Assembly (NCBI RefSeq): GCF_035083965.1
Contig: NC_089723.1
Location: forward strand, 7,029,501-7,093,500
Direction of reading: 5' to 3'
DNA: 64,000 nucleotides
Source of the DNA: Branchiostoma lanceolatum
Taxonomy: Eukaryota > Chordata > Leptocardii > Amphioxiformes > Branchiostomatidae
The position numbers and the translations under genes are program-made. The notes below the pieces were generated by a model. It was not told where the DNA came from, did not search any database, and saw nothing but the letters and a program-made list of their open reading frames with translations. Position 1 is the first letter of the stretch. Each line of letters starts with the position of its first letter. Shown piece after piece: positions 1 to 11,310 of the stretch.

Positions 1-482
1 ATCGTAAGTTGTGTGACTCTTGTGTGCGTCTCTATACAACGTGTGACTGTACACTAGTTAGCTAGTATTTTCTACAGTTACCGAGGCGAAAACAAGACGA
101 AAGTTTACTATTTCGGGGGTAAAATGTTGCCACAATGGTGATACGTTATATCAAAGGGAACTTTAAAATGTACCTAATTTGGTGGCGCTGCGAGGGTGTT
201 AGATTACCCTTCTAGATTGCCGAGAGGGGAGTTATGTCACGGAAGGGAGTTTGCTACGGTAGCGAGTTTGGCCTTCTCCACACATACATTCACGTCCCCA
301 GGATACTACCGTCCTCCCAGCATGCTTCGCGCACCAAAAATACGCTCTCTGTCCCAGGGCTGTCTTTGCGAACAAACCGCTATAGTAGCCCTCATGCGGT
401 CAAAAAGTGAATTGCATAAAAGACTCGCACTCGCATATTCAGTGGAACAAGTCAATTTATTACGACGCTGTGAAGGAGCGTG
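1..482. other. Left flank outside the palindrome, no gene recognised
   Basis: No exon, RNA gene or known repeat is recognised here. The open frame of about 100 codons on each strand has no domain signature and no match in the right flank, so it is treated as chance. Confidence 0.5.
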
Positions 483-591
483 GGGTTTCCGTAATATCCA
501 AGCAGATTTACCGGTGCCATGACAGTTGTCCAAAAAATACAAAAAGCTACCGGAATTTTTTTTCCCCCTATTATGTCACCGGTATCCCTAC

Positions 592-708
592 GGAAAGCCT
601 AATCTCCAAGACGATTTTGAGTGTCATAACAGTGGCAAAAAAAAGAAATCCAAACCGCCACCGGGATCATTTGTTTTGCCCCGGCTGTCATTGGAGATTA
701 GGCTTTCC
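592..708. mobile_element. Short TIR element (MITE), in both arms
   Basis: Termini GGAAAGCCTAATCTCC and GGAGATTAGGCTTTCC are inverted complements about 117 bp apart. The same element occurs in the right arm near 24268-24385, so it predates the split of the arms. Confidence 0.65.
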
Positions 709-709
709 T

Positions 710-1082
710 AGCACGTCACCGTAACGTACTGCGCCTGCGCGAAACGCTTCTATGTAATGTGCATAGGGATTCAGAAAAACGTACCATATAAGGTCGGAAA
801 AAATATCTTATGCAACAGGAATAATTATGATGCACCGTTTACCAAACACCCAAAAGAAAACAACAGAAAAGCCGGGTTTCTGTTGGATGTTTGGTAAACG
901 TGGCATCGTAAGTTTTCCCGTTGCATAACTGAATATCTTTTCCGACACAACATTTGGAAGCTATAGACGGAATATTATCCTTATATATGCGAACGCGACC
1001 TTATATGGTACGTTTTTCTGAATCCATATGCACATTACATAGAAGTGTTTCGCGCAGGCGCAGTACGTTCCGGTGACGTGCT
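710..1082. mobile_element. Long-TIR MITE abutting the CYP-A left promoter
   Basis: TIRs of about 100 bp: AGCACGTCACCG, then GCGCCTGCGCGAA, then CGTACCATATAAGG, mirrored at 1000-1082. A nested hairpin (TTTACCAAACA and TGTTTGGTAAA, about 838-900) sits inside. The element ends about 44 bp before the CYP-A ATG. A mirror copy lies upstream of CYP-A right (about 23890-24265). Confidence 0.7.
1051..1080 (+). promoter_or_regulatory. NRF-1-like and CRE-half-like motifs upstream of CYP-A left
   Basis: CGCGCAGGCGCA at 1051-1062 matches the NRF-1 palindrome consensus with one mismatch, and TGACGTG at 1074-1080 resembles a CRE half-site. Both lie inside the right TIR of the 710-1082 MITE and 45-75 bp before the ATG, with no clear TATA box in the expected place. 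The role is inference; similar motifs exist in the far TIR, so they may simply be transposon sequence. Confidence 0.3.
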
Positions 1083-1125
1083 GTTTCACACGCGGCTTAT
1101 TACACTGTTTTACTAGGCCCCCACA

Positions 1126-4100
1126 ATGGCGGATGTCTTCACGTTTCCAGAAGGTTTCCCGTTCACACTCCTGGACGTACCTACCCTACTCGTATTTGCT
1201 GTCACCTTCCTGATATCTGTGTGGTTTCTTAATTTCAAGAGGCCCGGAAACCTAAACCTGCCTCCATCGGTGCCCGGAGGTTGGCCCCTGCTACACCACC
1301 TGCCAACAATGCTTGGGGCGAATTTTCGTCTCCAGTTTGAAAAGTGGGCCAAAGAGCTTGGTGACGTTTACCATGTCAAGTTTTTTGGTAGTGAAAAAAC
1401 GGTTGTGAGTGGATACACGGCTCTCAAGGAACTGATGGAGAATGATGCGTTCTCTACACGGTTGAATGACAATTTGTCCGTTGTAACCGGACTTCATCAA
1501 CCTGAGGGTAGGTGTTGTATTATAGTAGGTGTTGTATGATTCTATCGGTGTGGTCCTCACTCGTTAAAGGCACAGAAATCCCAGAGGAGAGTGTTCTGGT
1601 TCGGCTAATAATATATTTGTCAATCTTTCTGTCCAAACCCATACTTAAGACTTGAAGAAAATGGCGCTCACAAATGGCGCTCTTATAAAATCTAATAACA
1701 ATGTTTGTAACGTGAATCAAGAAGTGTCTGCTAGTGAACACGATAAGTCGAGAACGCCTAGATAGGTTGTTTACATATTTGGTATGTTGGTAGATATGTG
1801 CAAAATGATTTGCATAATTAACGAGGAAAGTTGAAAAATCTCTTGTATTGCATCATCAGTCTGTATAAAAGCTGGCACCTGTCATGTGGTACAGTCGGGG
1901 AGATATTCCCATGGGTCCATGGATTATTCCCAGGGGCATTACTGGTAGTGGTGAAAACACACTGAAAACGCCTCAGATGTAATCTCCAAGCAGATCTCCA
2001 CCGTGCTAAAATCATACAAACTAGCCAGATAAGCTCCAGTCAGCCAGAGAAGTTGTCAGGCACCGTCGGGTTGCAAAAGAAAAAAAAAACTCATTCTGCC
2101 AGTTGGATACGGTCTTTGCAACCGTTGGGTCTGCTTGGAGACTACCTCAGATGGCCTGAGGCTTGTAGCCAGTTTGACTATTGTAACATGTTTGACTACA
2201 GCGGTGGGAACTCAAAGGTAGAGACATAACCTGGGGTGGAACATGCATGCATTGATGGAAGTAAGAGCTAAATAAGTTGAATCTTCACTTCTATGTATGG
2301 ACCCTCACCACCAGCAGTATTGAGGCAGACGAATTAGAAGCTGTAATTTTGTCGTAGCAGAATGACTCGAGTTGTATTCGTGATGTAAAGATTTTATTTT
2401 AGCCAACAAGGAAAACAGCAAATTTGTTTGTCATTCAGAACTTTAGGAGTAATTAACACATGATGGCTTGCTTTCCTTGACTAGACATCGTCTTGGCTCC
2501 TTACGGAAACGTCTTCAAGGAACGACGAAGGTTTGCAACCAGTGTCTTAAGGCGACTGGGAGTGAAGATATGCCGAGGGAGCATACAAGATCAGATTCAA
2601 GAGGAGGCGAGTTCTATTTGTGTCAAGGTATGGGAGCTTACTTTATCTTAGAAGAAACAAATCCACACTACAAAATATTATTTTACTGGCAAACTTCGTT
2701 CAGTGTATCTACCGAAATACATCACCGAAATACACATGAAGATAGGTGAAATCTACCGAAATACAGGATGATTTGATGACGTAAAAGTCATACTGTGTTT
2801 CGGTAGACTTCATTCATCTCCATTGGTTTTTCGTGTATTTCAAATGTGGTTTTTGTGCATTTCGTGTATTTCGCTAAATACACGGACCGTAGCCTGAATT
2901 CAATCAAGCCTCTTGTGACAGCTGGAGTTTGCGTTATACAGACTACACGGACCGGTACTTACATCCAGTGTCAGTTGTAACAAGAGCCATGACGAGCAAC
3001 TAAAACAAGCTGCTAGGGAGCCCAAACCTACATCACGTCTTCATTACATCACAAGCTATGTGCCACCCAAAAATCAAGACCATAGCACGTCCAGGTCAAA
3101 AGATACAAAAAAGGAAGTTCTGCTGCAGTACCAAGGTCACATACCAGGGGGCCCAAAACCTACCTTCAATTTCGGCTTCACAACACCTGCCCACATATCA
3201 AATATCATTGTAATCTAACAAGAGGTTCTTGAGTTGTGCTGACCACAGTAGTGCGGAAACACAAACACACACACACACACACACAGACACACACACAGAC
3301 AGACACATCCAAAACTATATTTCAATTTTTCATGGAGATAATCAACAACTCCTTCCTGTCCGAAAGGTCTCCGGATACAATAAACAGCCGTTTGACGTCT
3401 CCGCCGACCTCTTAACAGCTTCGGGGAACATCCTCTGCGCCCTAGTCTTAGGAAAACGGTTCGACCACGGAGATACCAGATTCCAGCATCTGCAGACGAC
3501 ATTGAAGAACCTTGGAGCTGAGATTGTGAACTGGAGGAGTCCTTTTATCACTTACATTCCTATAGGCGAGTATGCAATTGACTGTACAATGCTAATTGAT
3601 ATTTTGTTAAATATACTGAAGAATAGAGATTGCTGCCAATATGCCAAAATTGTTACTCAAGCAACGGTCAGACGTTTCAAACAGTCAGACGTTTCAAACA
3701 ACATCCGCTATCTTTCATCAGTGACTAAGGAAATATCTGGCACTGATGAAAGATAGCGGATGCTATCTGAAACGTCTGACTGTTTAAATGTATCCAGTTG
3801 CTTGAGTAACTATTTGGCGTATTGCTGCGAACTTTTATCATGTATTCAACTTAAGTACTTAGATAAAAGCAGTTGCTGACCACCCTCCTAAAAGCAGGAC
3901 CCCTATCGCTCGATTCGTCGTTGGCTCGCTCGCGTAGGGGCCCTGCTCTTTAGCCCCGGTAGACACGGTTCTGGCGCCGTCGCCACCAAAACAGTTTCAG
4001 CCAATCAGAGGGTTTGCTAAACCTCATCGCGAGCAAAATCGCAACTGACGTTGGGAAGCTATCAACCAATCGGGTTACGTCTCTCATCATATACTTAAGG

Positions 4101-7100
4101 TTCAGAACAAATTAACCGCCAAATTGTGCTAAATAAGGATAGCTCATTGATTATTCATGAGCAACTGTTAGTAACGTCGCCAGAACCGTGTCTACCGGGG
4201 CAAAAGAGCAGGGCCCCTACGCGAGCGAGCCAACCATTAATCGAGCGATAGGGGTCCTACTTTTAGGAGGGTGTTGCTGACAAGCCGTACACGTAAGACT
4301 CCACCTCTTGTTGATGTGTACGCTGGAACCGGGTTCAGAGGCAAACTTTGATGTCATCAGTTGTCCCATCTTAGAACTGTTCATTCTGCAACACAGTTCA
4401 AGATCCAGCCGCTACACTACGCATCCATTCCAATGAAGTACGGCAGTTCATCCGAGAAGAAATAGATCTACACCGTCTGAACCTTGACCCGGAGAATCCC
4501 CGAGACTTCATAGACTACTGTCTGCTCCAACTGGACCAGCAGGATGGCGGCGGCGCATGGCTGAAGGAAGACAACGTGGTGTACATTGTCCAGGACCTCT
4601 TCATAGCAGGAATAGACACCACGGCCGCCACACTGACATGGGCCATGCTCTACATGATCCTCTACCCGGGGGTACAGCAGAAGGTTAGTAGCTAGTAAAG
4701 CCCCCCCTCTCACTGGAGCGTGCAGCATCGCTGCGGCCGATCGAACTGACAAAGCACTCAACGAATTTCATAGACAAAAAACGAATCTTTTTCAGCTTTC
4801 TGTGTTTTGTTGTCTTTTGGTCATACTTGTAGGTTTTGAATGATATTGCCATTATAAATTCAAGGCTAACAGAAATCCAGTTTAGGACACAGCGACGCCG
4901 CCAGCGTGCCGCGGGTTCAGTGAGAGGGGGGCTTGAGAGAGGATTAGTTTATGGTTTATTACTCAATTCAGTAAATGTACATCAAGACATAAATTATACA
5001 TTTCTTAGTTCATCAGATGGTTATTGCAACAAAATAACTCAATACGGCACCATTTTGCGAATTTCACTAGCAAATATGATCATGAAACTATATATAGCTA
5101 GCTATAAACGTCATAAAAACTCACAAAAACGGACATACGGATATACAAATATTGACTTCGTGTCTACTAAGATCACAAAACCAACTTTTTAATGCCGAAT
5201 GCGAGACAGTTTGTTATCCACTGCCTTCAAAGTCGAAGTCAGACCCCACAACAATAAACGCAATACCTAATATTCTTTTATAGTAGATGATACATTACTA
5301 TTATATGATGGCATTTACTCCATTACATTACCTTTACTTTGGCAATGTTGGTGCGATAGGCTTGCAGGCATGATATTAGTACCGGTACTGTGTAAGAAAT
5401 GATTAGGTACACAAAATTCTGGATCATGAAGTACCGGTACTGTACCGATATAAACTTACACCAAGTATGTGCTTATTTTGTGACTGATCCCCTGACCTCA
5501 TGGCCTCATGCAACACCAAACGTGACCAAAGTGACACCTGGGAACAGTATAACTAATATGCAACAGATCATTCAGGCAGGCCGGGAGTTTTGATAGCAAG
5601 GCCACGGGAGTTTGGAGGTAGTAAACCTAGTTATGTTCTTTGAATAAAGATAGCACATTGAAAACAGTTTATTTGTGTTTCTGTCATTAATGAAGAAGTT
5701 TAGAGGAACACTTGTTAATTTTTCAAATTGTTCAGGTGCAGGTCCGGACCTAAACCTCTGTACCGGTTGGTACCTGTACCTGATGTTACGTTTAGGTACG
5801 CAGCACTACTCTATATGTATTTGTTTATTTGCATTTTCGTATCTACCAGGTCCAGGCTGAACTTGACTGTGTGCTTGGCGCCACCAAACCGAGTCTGGGA
5901 CACAGAGAACAGCTTCCCTACACCACCGCCACCATCATGGAGGCCCAGCGGATCCGCCAAATTTCACCAATGATGCTCATGCGCCAGTCTGATGAGTCAA
6001 CCCGCCTCCGTGGTTTCGACATTGCGAAGGGAACCCAGGTAATAATTGTTATGCTTTGGTCACAATTAGAAAAAGGGGCCCCACCGGGTAGTTTAAGGTG
6101 TTTTTTTTTCATTTTCGTGCTTGATCCCCTACGTAGCCCCCTTGGGACACCCTGTGGCTATCGGGCTATTGTGAGCCACGGCCGGGCCCCGGGTTGACTT
6201 TTACTCGGACTTAAAATCAACCCGGGACCCGGTAACAGATAAACGCCGTGAGCTAACCGTGCGAACACCGAGAGAGGCATCACTTGGTACCCGGCAGTCC
6301 ATCGGGGCAAATTTGTTGCTAAGGGGCCCGGCCGGGACTATACAGTGTAGATACACCCCCTGCGGGCACCGGTGCAAATGTGACCGTAGTATTACTCATT
6401 AAATTGAATTGCAAACTGATTTCTAAACTGATTTATGAGTAAGTGACAGTCTCAACAATAGATTTATGACACAGAGTTTGAAAATGGTACATCACTTATA
6501 TGCCGTATGTAAATAAGCCAGCTGGCTATTCAATGTTCAACCCAACCGTCACTTCAGATTAGATATCTTTGTTTCGCTAACATTTCTTCAGCCCAGTCTT
6601 TATCTGCTAAGTTAACCTCTTTTCCTCCCTATCAATTGACAAAAATACTATAAATTAACAGCCACAGTAAGTTATTAATATGTCGATAAAGACGTCACCC
6701 TTGCTTAACAAAAACTAGAGTTCCACGACCTCATACCTTCGCCAAATGATTTTAACCTTTATGACTGACATATTAGGCGTGTATCTCATCAATTCTAAAT
6801 CATACCAGTTGATTGTCTTAAAATACAACATGTCCAAAGTATGAGCTTAACAAATTATGAGCTAAACAAAGAAGGTTATGCTAATATTTATCATCAATGA
6901 TTCAAATGAGGCCCTTATTAGCCTAATTTGATTCAACGATGTTCACATTCACATAACTTCCCGATGCCATAAATTATTAAATGTATGAAATTGCCGTCAT
7001 TTGCCAGTGTGAAACTATAGAGGTTTCTCATTAAGTATGCAGATTAGGCCCACATTTGCATATGTTCTATCTATCAACATTCCTCTCTTCCTCAGTTACA

Positions 7101-9322
7101 ATTTGAACAGTCATAGCATGGAACAAAGCGGATTTTTGAAGGTGCCTCATTAATTATGCAAATTAGAATCTGATTTGCATAATTATCGTCCAATCATACT
7201 AAGCATCACACAAGCTATCTACATACCAAAAATCATGACCATCCATCAAGGCCATCTTGTTATAGTATTTTCTCATTAATTATGCAAATGAGGTCTTCAT
7301 TTGCATAGTTCATATCAATCAATATTTCTGTCTTCCTCAGTAACATACATCACATGTTTCAGAGTCCTATCATGGAATTTGGCGGATGTTTAAACTTTCC
7401 TCATTAAATATGCGAATTAGGTACTGATTTGTATAATAAGTATCTAATCATGTACAACTTCACTCAAGCTATCTACTTACCAAAAATCATTACCATGCAT
7501 CAAGCCCTTCTGGAGTTATTCCCTTTCAAAGTCAGACACAAAACCTGCTCCTGCAGTTCCAAAAAAGCCGTTAGGGGGCACAAACCCACACAACTTACTC
7601 TCTGTCCAAAGATCTATCTACCACTCAAAAATAAGTTTCATAGCATGTCCAGAACACGAGATATCAAAACAGAAAGTTCTGCTGCAGTAACGTAAGAAGC
7701 CGCTAGGAGGCACAAAATCTAATCGTTTTCAGGTCTCATCAGAACCTACCAACATACCAAATACCAAGACAATCCATCAAGGCATTCTCGAGTTATTCTG
7801 TGCCACTACAGACAAACAAACAAACAAACGCTACCCTCTGCATAACCTTCTCGGCGAAGGTAATGATGACACTTTTTTCTAACCATATAAGCTGATGCTG
7901 AACCTGAGGTCCGTCCACATGGATCCTGTAGCCTGGCCCAACCCGGAAGTGTTCGACCCCAGCCGGTTCCTAGATGCGGACGGCAAGGTTGTGAACAACC
8001 CACCGTCCTTCTTACCGTTCGCTGCAGGTGCGTTTCACCATGTTTCTCTTAATAAGCCCCCCTCTCACGGCACGCTGTCGGCGTCGCTGCGTCCTAAACT
8101 GGATTTGTGTTACCCTTGATTTTATCATGGGAATATCATTCAAAACGTACAAGTATGACCAAAGAGACAACAAAACACACAAAGCTTAAAAAGATTCCTT
8201 TTTGTCGATGAAAGTTTTTGAGTGCTTTGTCCATTCGGTCGACGCCGCCAGCGTGCCGCGGGTACAGTGAGAGGGGTCTTAACCAAGTAACAACTACGCA
8301 TATGTTGGTGTGGGTCAACACTTTTTTTGCAGGCCCCTTCGGCTATCTTACGATTACGTCATAAAACAGTGACAGTCTACTGAAACCAGCTCAGGGGTGC
8401 ACCCGGGGCAGACACCACCTCAAATTTCAAACTATCAACGCCAGAACAGATAACGTTACATACAAATATTCATAGTTCCCCCCGTACCATTCCCCAGTTG
8501 GAACGCCCTACCTGGCACGGTTGTGACGGCTCCCACCAGTGAGTCTTACCATGCCAGGCTGGAGGCCTGCCAGCCTTAGCCTGGGACCTCCCCACCCCCT
8601 ACTTTGCCCCTTGCGGGGTCATCTGGGGGTATTTGAAGTTGAAGTCATGCCCCCACAAAATCCGAAAACTGCATCCCCCGCCCCTTCTTCGCTGTCATTA
8701 CAACAAATGTTGAGCCATCACAGTACAAAAACTGTCACAAGAATTCGAAGCTACACCGGACTTTGAAAGGATTACTTCACCCAGGCCTCGAAATTAACTT
8801 TTCCCCTTACTGTCCCGAAAGTGGATTTCAACTGTCCCGAAAGTGTCCCGAAGTGTCCCAACCTGCGCCAAAGATGTGAACTTAGTGGGGGGTCCCAAGG
8901 TTTCAGAGGTTCATGTTTAGCTTAGAACATATACTCAAGTCTGGACCTGAACCCAAGCCTGGCATGTATGTGTTAGAAATATTTTTTCTGTTACATAACA
9001 GTAGTTCACTGGCGAACCAACTCCTCGGGCATATTATCTGTCTATACGGACAATTTCTACTCTTTCAAGCTACCTCTGGAGCCTGGCAGAGGCAAGGAGG
9101 TTACCTTGGTAGAGATTTATTCTTTTTTTTTGTAATTCAGGCCGTAGGAATTGCTTAGGTGAGCAGCTGGCAAAGATGGAACTCTTCCTTCTGTTCTCGA
9201 CTATCATGCAGCACTTCACACTGAAGGTGCCAGAGGGCGCCCCTACACCATCCACCCAAGGGATCTTCGAGTCACTAAGCATGACGCCCGCACCTTTCCA
9301 ACTTTGTGCCGTTTCTCGCTGA
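1126..9322 (+). CDS. Cytochrome P450, CYP2-clan, left palindrome copy (CYP-A left)
   Basis: A microsomal haem-thiolate monooxygenase of the CYP2 type; substrate unknown. I join seven exons: 1126-1507, 2485-2627, 3367-3565, 4398-4683, 5850-6038, 7892-8027 and 9141-9322, giving about 505 residues, the usual family length. Visible landmarks are an N-terminal membrane anchor (about residues 14-36), a proline hinge (LPPSVPGGWP), I-helix AGIDTT in exon 4, K-helix ExxR as EAQR, FDPSRF in exon 6, and haem loop FAAGRRNCLG split across exons 6 and 7. All junctions are GT-AG except the exon 3 donor, which reads GC (3566-3567). By position count exon 4 is 286 nt, against 287 in the right copy; if real, that is a 1-nt frameshift, but my reading near 4440 is uncertain. 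The start is the first ATG and is shared with the right copy. Introns are packed with MITEs. Family identity is sure; functionality of this copy is less sure. Confidence 0.88.
1980..2144. mobile_element. TAATCTCC-family MITE, left arm only
   Basis: Termini TAATCTCCAAGCAG and CTGCTTGGAGACTA, flanked by CCTCAGATG on both sides (1971-1979 and 2145-2153). The right arm has the uninterrupted site with one CCTCAAATG. The internal sequence is the same family as the element at 56119-56255. Size and target duplication are hAT-like or Mutator-like. Confidence 0.82.
3006..3341 (-). repeat. Interspersed repeat with CA-rich end, left-arm insertion
   Basis: A member of a family that reads GCTGCTAGGGGGCCCAAACC at one end and a CACACA tract plus CATGGAGATA at the other. 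Related copies lie at about 25070-25380, 27561-27990, 36580-36960 and 41387-41765. The right arm lacks it (AACTAAAATTAACAACTCC), so it inserted in only one arm. Confidence 0.75.
3652..3835. mobile_element. Palindromic MITE (ATCCGCTATCTTTCATCAGTG family)
   Basis: Arms around TACTCAAGCAAC, CAGACGTTTCA and CCGCTATCTTTCATCAGTG are mirrored about 3745. The homologous copy in the right arm is at about 20855-21035. Diverged relatives lie at 19662-19765 and 25864-25980. Confidence 0.7.
3881..4273. mobile_element. hAT-like MITE with 8-bp target duplication, left arm only
   Basis: TIR CACCCTCCTAAAAGCAGGAC at the left and its complement at the right (about 80 bp of arm). The target duplication TTGCTGAC lies at 3873-3880 and 4274-4281. 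The right arm shows the intact single TTGCTGAC followed by AAGCCGTAC, an empty site. Confidence 0.88.
4698..4934. mobile_element. GC-rich MITE (AAGCCCCCC / GGGGGGCTT), left-arm intron 4
   Basis: Inverted ends AAGCCCCCCCTCTCACTGG and the complement at 4916-4934, with interior matching the elements at 8054-8282 and 17140-17372. The right-arm intron 4 lacks this element but carries a different insertion at almost the same spot (19400-20105). Confidence 0.72.
6715..7860 (+). mobile_element. 1.15-kb repeat element, left-arm CYP-A intron 5
   Basis: Begins CTAGAGTTCCACGACCTC and ends CTTCTCGGCGAAGG. The interior has several diverged units rich in CATTAATTATGCAAAT and a 3' third related to the GGGGGCCCAAACC repeat family. 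The right-arm intron lacks it. A second copy in the same plus orientation lies at 12644-13794. No coding potential seen. Confidence 0.78.
8054..8282. mobile_element. GC-rich MITE shared by both arms
   Basis: Ends AAGCCCCCCTCTCAC and GTGAGAGGGGTCTT. The mirror copy is at about 17140-17372 in the right arm. Same family as 4698-4934. Confidence 0.7.
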
Positions 9323-9957
9323 TATGTAATTACTGGTTTGCGTAGCAAAACCTTTGTTGGATCCGTTGGCATGTGTGGTGGCCGCCATGTTGAATTTTTG
9401 ACGTCGCTGGGTAGCCATACCATTTCATTAGGAGGGGTGTTTTTTGGGGGTCGCTAGCGTTCTCTCTATTTTTAGCAAATCGACGCACAACTATCACACA
9501 TTCAACTCAAATAAAAAGAAAATTCAATACTAATTCATATTCATAAAAACACCCCGTAATCTCTAAACTAACATAGCGAACCTGAAGTATATGTAGCACA
9601 AATACTTAATTCTATTAGAAAATGAGTAAACAAATCATTACTCCTAGATCGTGTCACAAATGTGAAACATCTTCCAATGTGCTTTTGTGAAGATTAGTCA
9701 TCCAGGAATTAAAGATAATACCTTTAATTCAATCTATACACATAGATTACAATATTGAGAAATACCATGTGTTTCAGATGTCAATCCGGTACTTTCCCTC
9801 ATTTTCTTTGACTGAAGAAAGACGACAACTGAAACGTCTGGTATTTCTCAACAGAAAGCACCATTGATAAATATGTTAGTTCTTCTTAGTATTGTTTTAT
9901 CTTCTTACTTTCACAGAAGTTGTAATAATATTGGCACGAGGATAGAGGTTATACCAC

Positions 9958-10215
<258 letters not shown>

Positions 10216-10608
10216 TGATAATATAAGTTTGTCTATATCATTTAGGTGTATGAAGTAGGGGAACATGTAGGTTGTATGAGTCTATAAAGCTCAGTTCTCT
10301 CTCTGTCGTATAATTTACATTCTATTAAAAAATGGTGTTCATAAGGGCTTCCTTGGAAATCAGTTACATCAATTTGTTAACTGAAGGGACCACCCTAAAG
10401 ATTAATAGATAAATAAATACATGTTCTATTCTATCTAGATTACAGTATTGACAGATACGTTGTTAATTTCATTAGAACTACTTGCGCCTTGCGGCCAGTG
10501 GAACGAAACCGCATTTTAGCGAAGTACATGTACAGTACTATCTTATATGTTGTTGTGTCTATTTATTAGTTATTTTGGTCAATATTACGGTACATTGTGA
10601 CACTGAAT

Positions 10609-10703
10609 ATTGAGTGAGTGAGTGAGTGAGTGAGTGAGTGAGTGAGTGAGTGAGTGAGTGAGTGAGTGAGTGAGTGAGTGAGTGAGTGAGTGAGTGAGTG
10701 ACA
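10609..10703 (+). repeat. (GTGA)n microsatellite, left arm
   Basis: Pure tetranucleotide run of about 23 units. The right-arm counterpart is longer and interrupted. Confidence 0.92.
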
Positions 10704-10822
10704 CTGGCAACACTTAATTCAAAACTAGGCTATGAATATTGACACAAAGGGACCTCCGTCGTGACCTTTTTGGCACTTTATTCATGTTACTAGTCTGGTA
10801 TCACAGGTTTGCGGTTGGTTAA

Positions 10823-11127
10823 GTTAAAAGTTAAAATCCTCCCACACATTATTGATGTATAGGGCGGTGCCCATCTCCGTTTCATAGCCCTGGGCCACAC
10901 TGTGGTGCAATCACTGCAGCAGGGGGCTAGTCCATTGGCAGTGTTTAACTTCCATACTGTTTCATAAGTATGTACCATCTTTATAAAGTCTTTGGTATGG
11001 CTCAATGCGCCTCTTGTCCAGAGTTGTCCTACCTGGGGCTTGAACCCCATTCCTTCTGGTCCAAGTAATTTGAACCAGATGTGGTGAGAGACAGAAGCGC
11101 AGACCACTACACCACAGGGACACCCCC
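10823..11127 (-). mobile_element. tRNA-derived SINE, left arm
   Basis: Mirror of the SINE at 14295-14606, flanked by the same 13-bp duplication (TGCGGTTGGTTAA at 10810-10822 and 11128-11140). Shared by both arms, so it inserted before they diverged. Confidence 0.75.
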
Positions 11128-11310
11128 TGCGGTTGGTTAAAAAGTGAAGTAAATATCATCAGTGACAGAAGGAAATAAGTTGTGTTTTGAGAGGTGTTTT
11201 GCCGGCGTTTGTTACTCCACAAACTCACCCTTCAACGACTTCCACTTAGAGAATGTCGACGTAACTACTAAAGACCCCGAAGGTTACATGGTTTGTTGCA
11301 TGATATGAAA

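Noticed and set aside
10790-11107. Frames over the SINE near 11000 and 14400
   Set aside because: Mirror frames across SINE body and tRNA-like head; no protein family.
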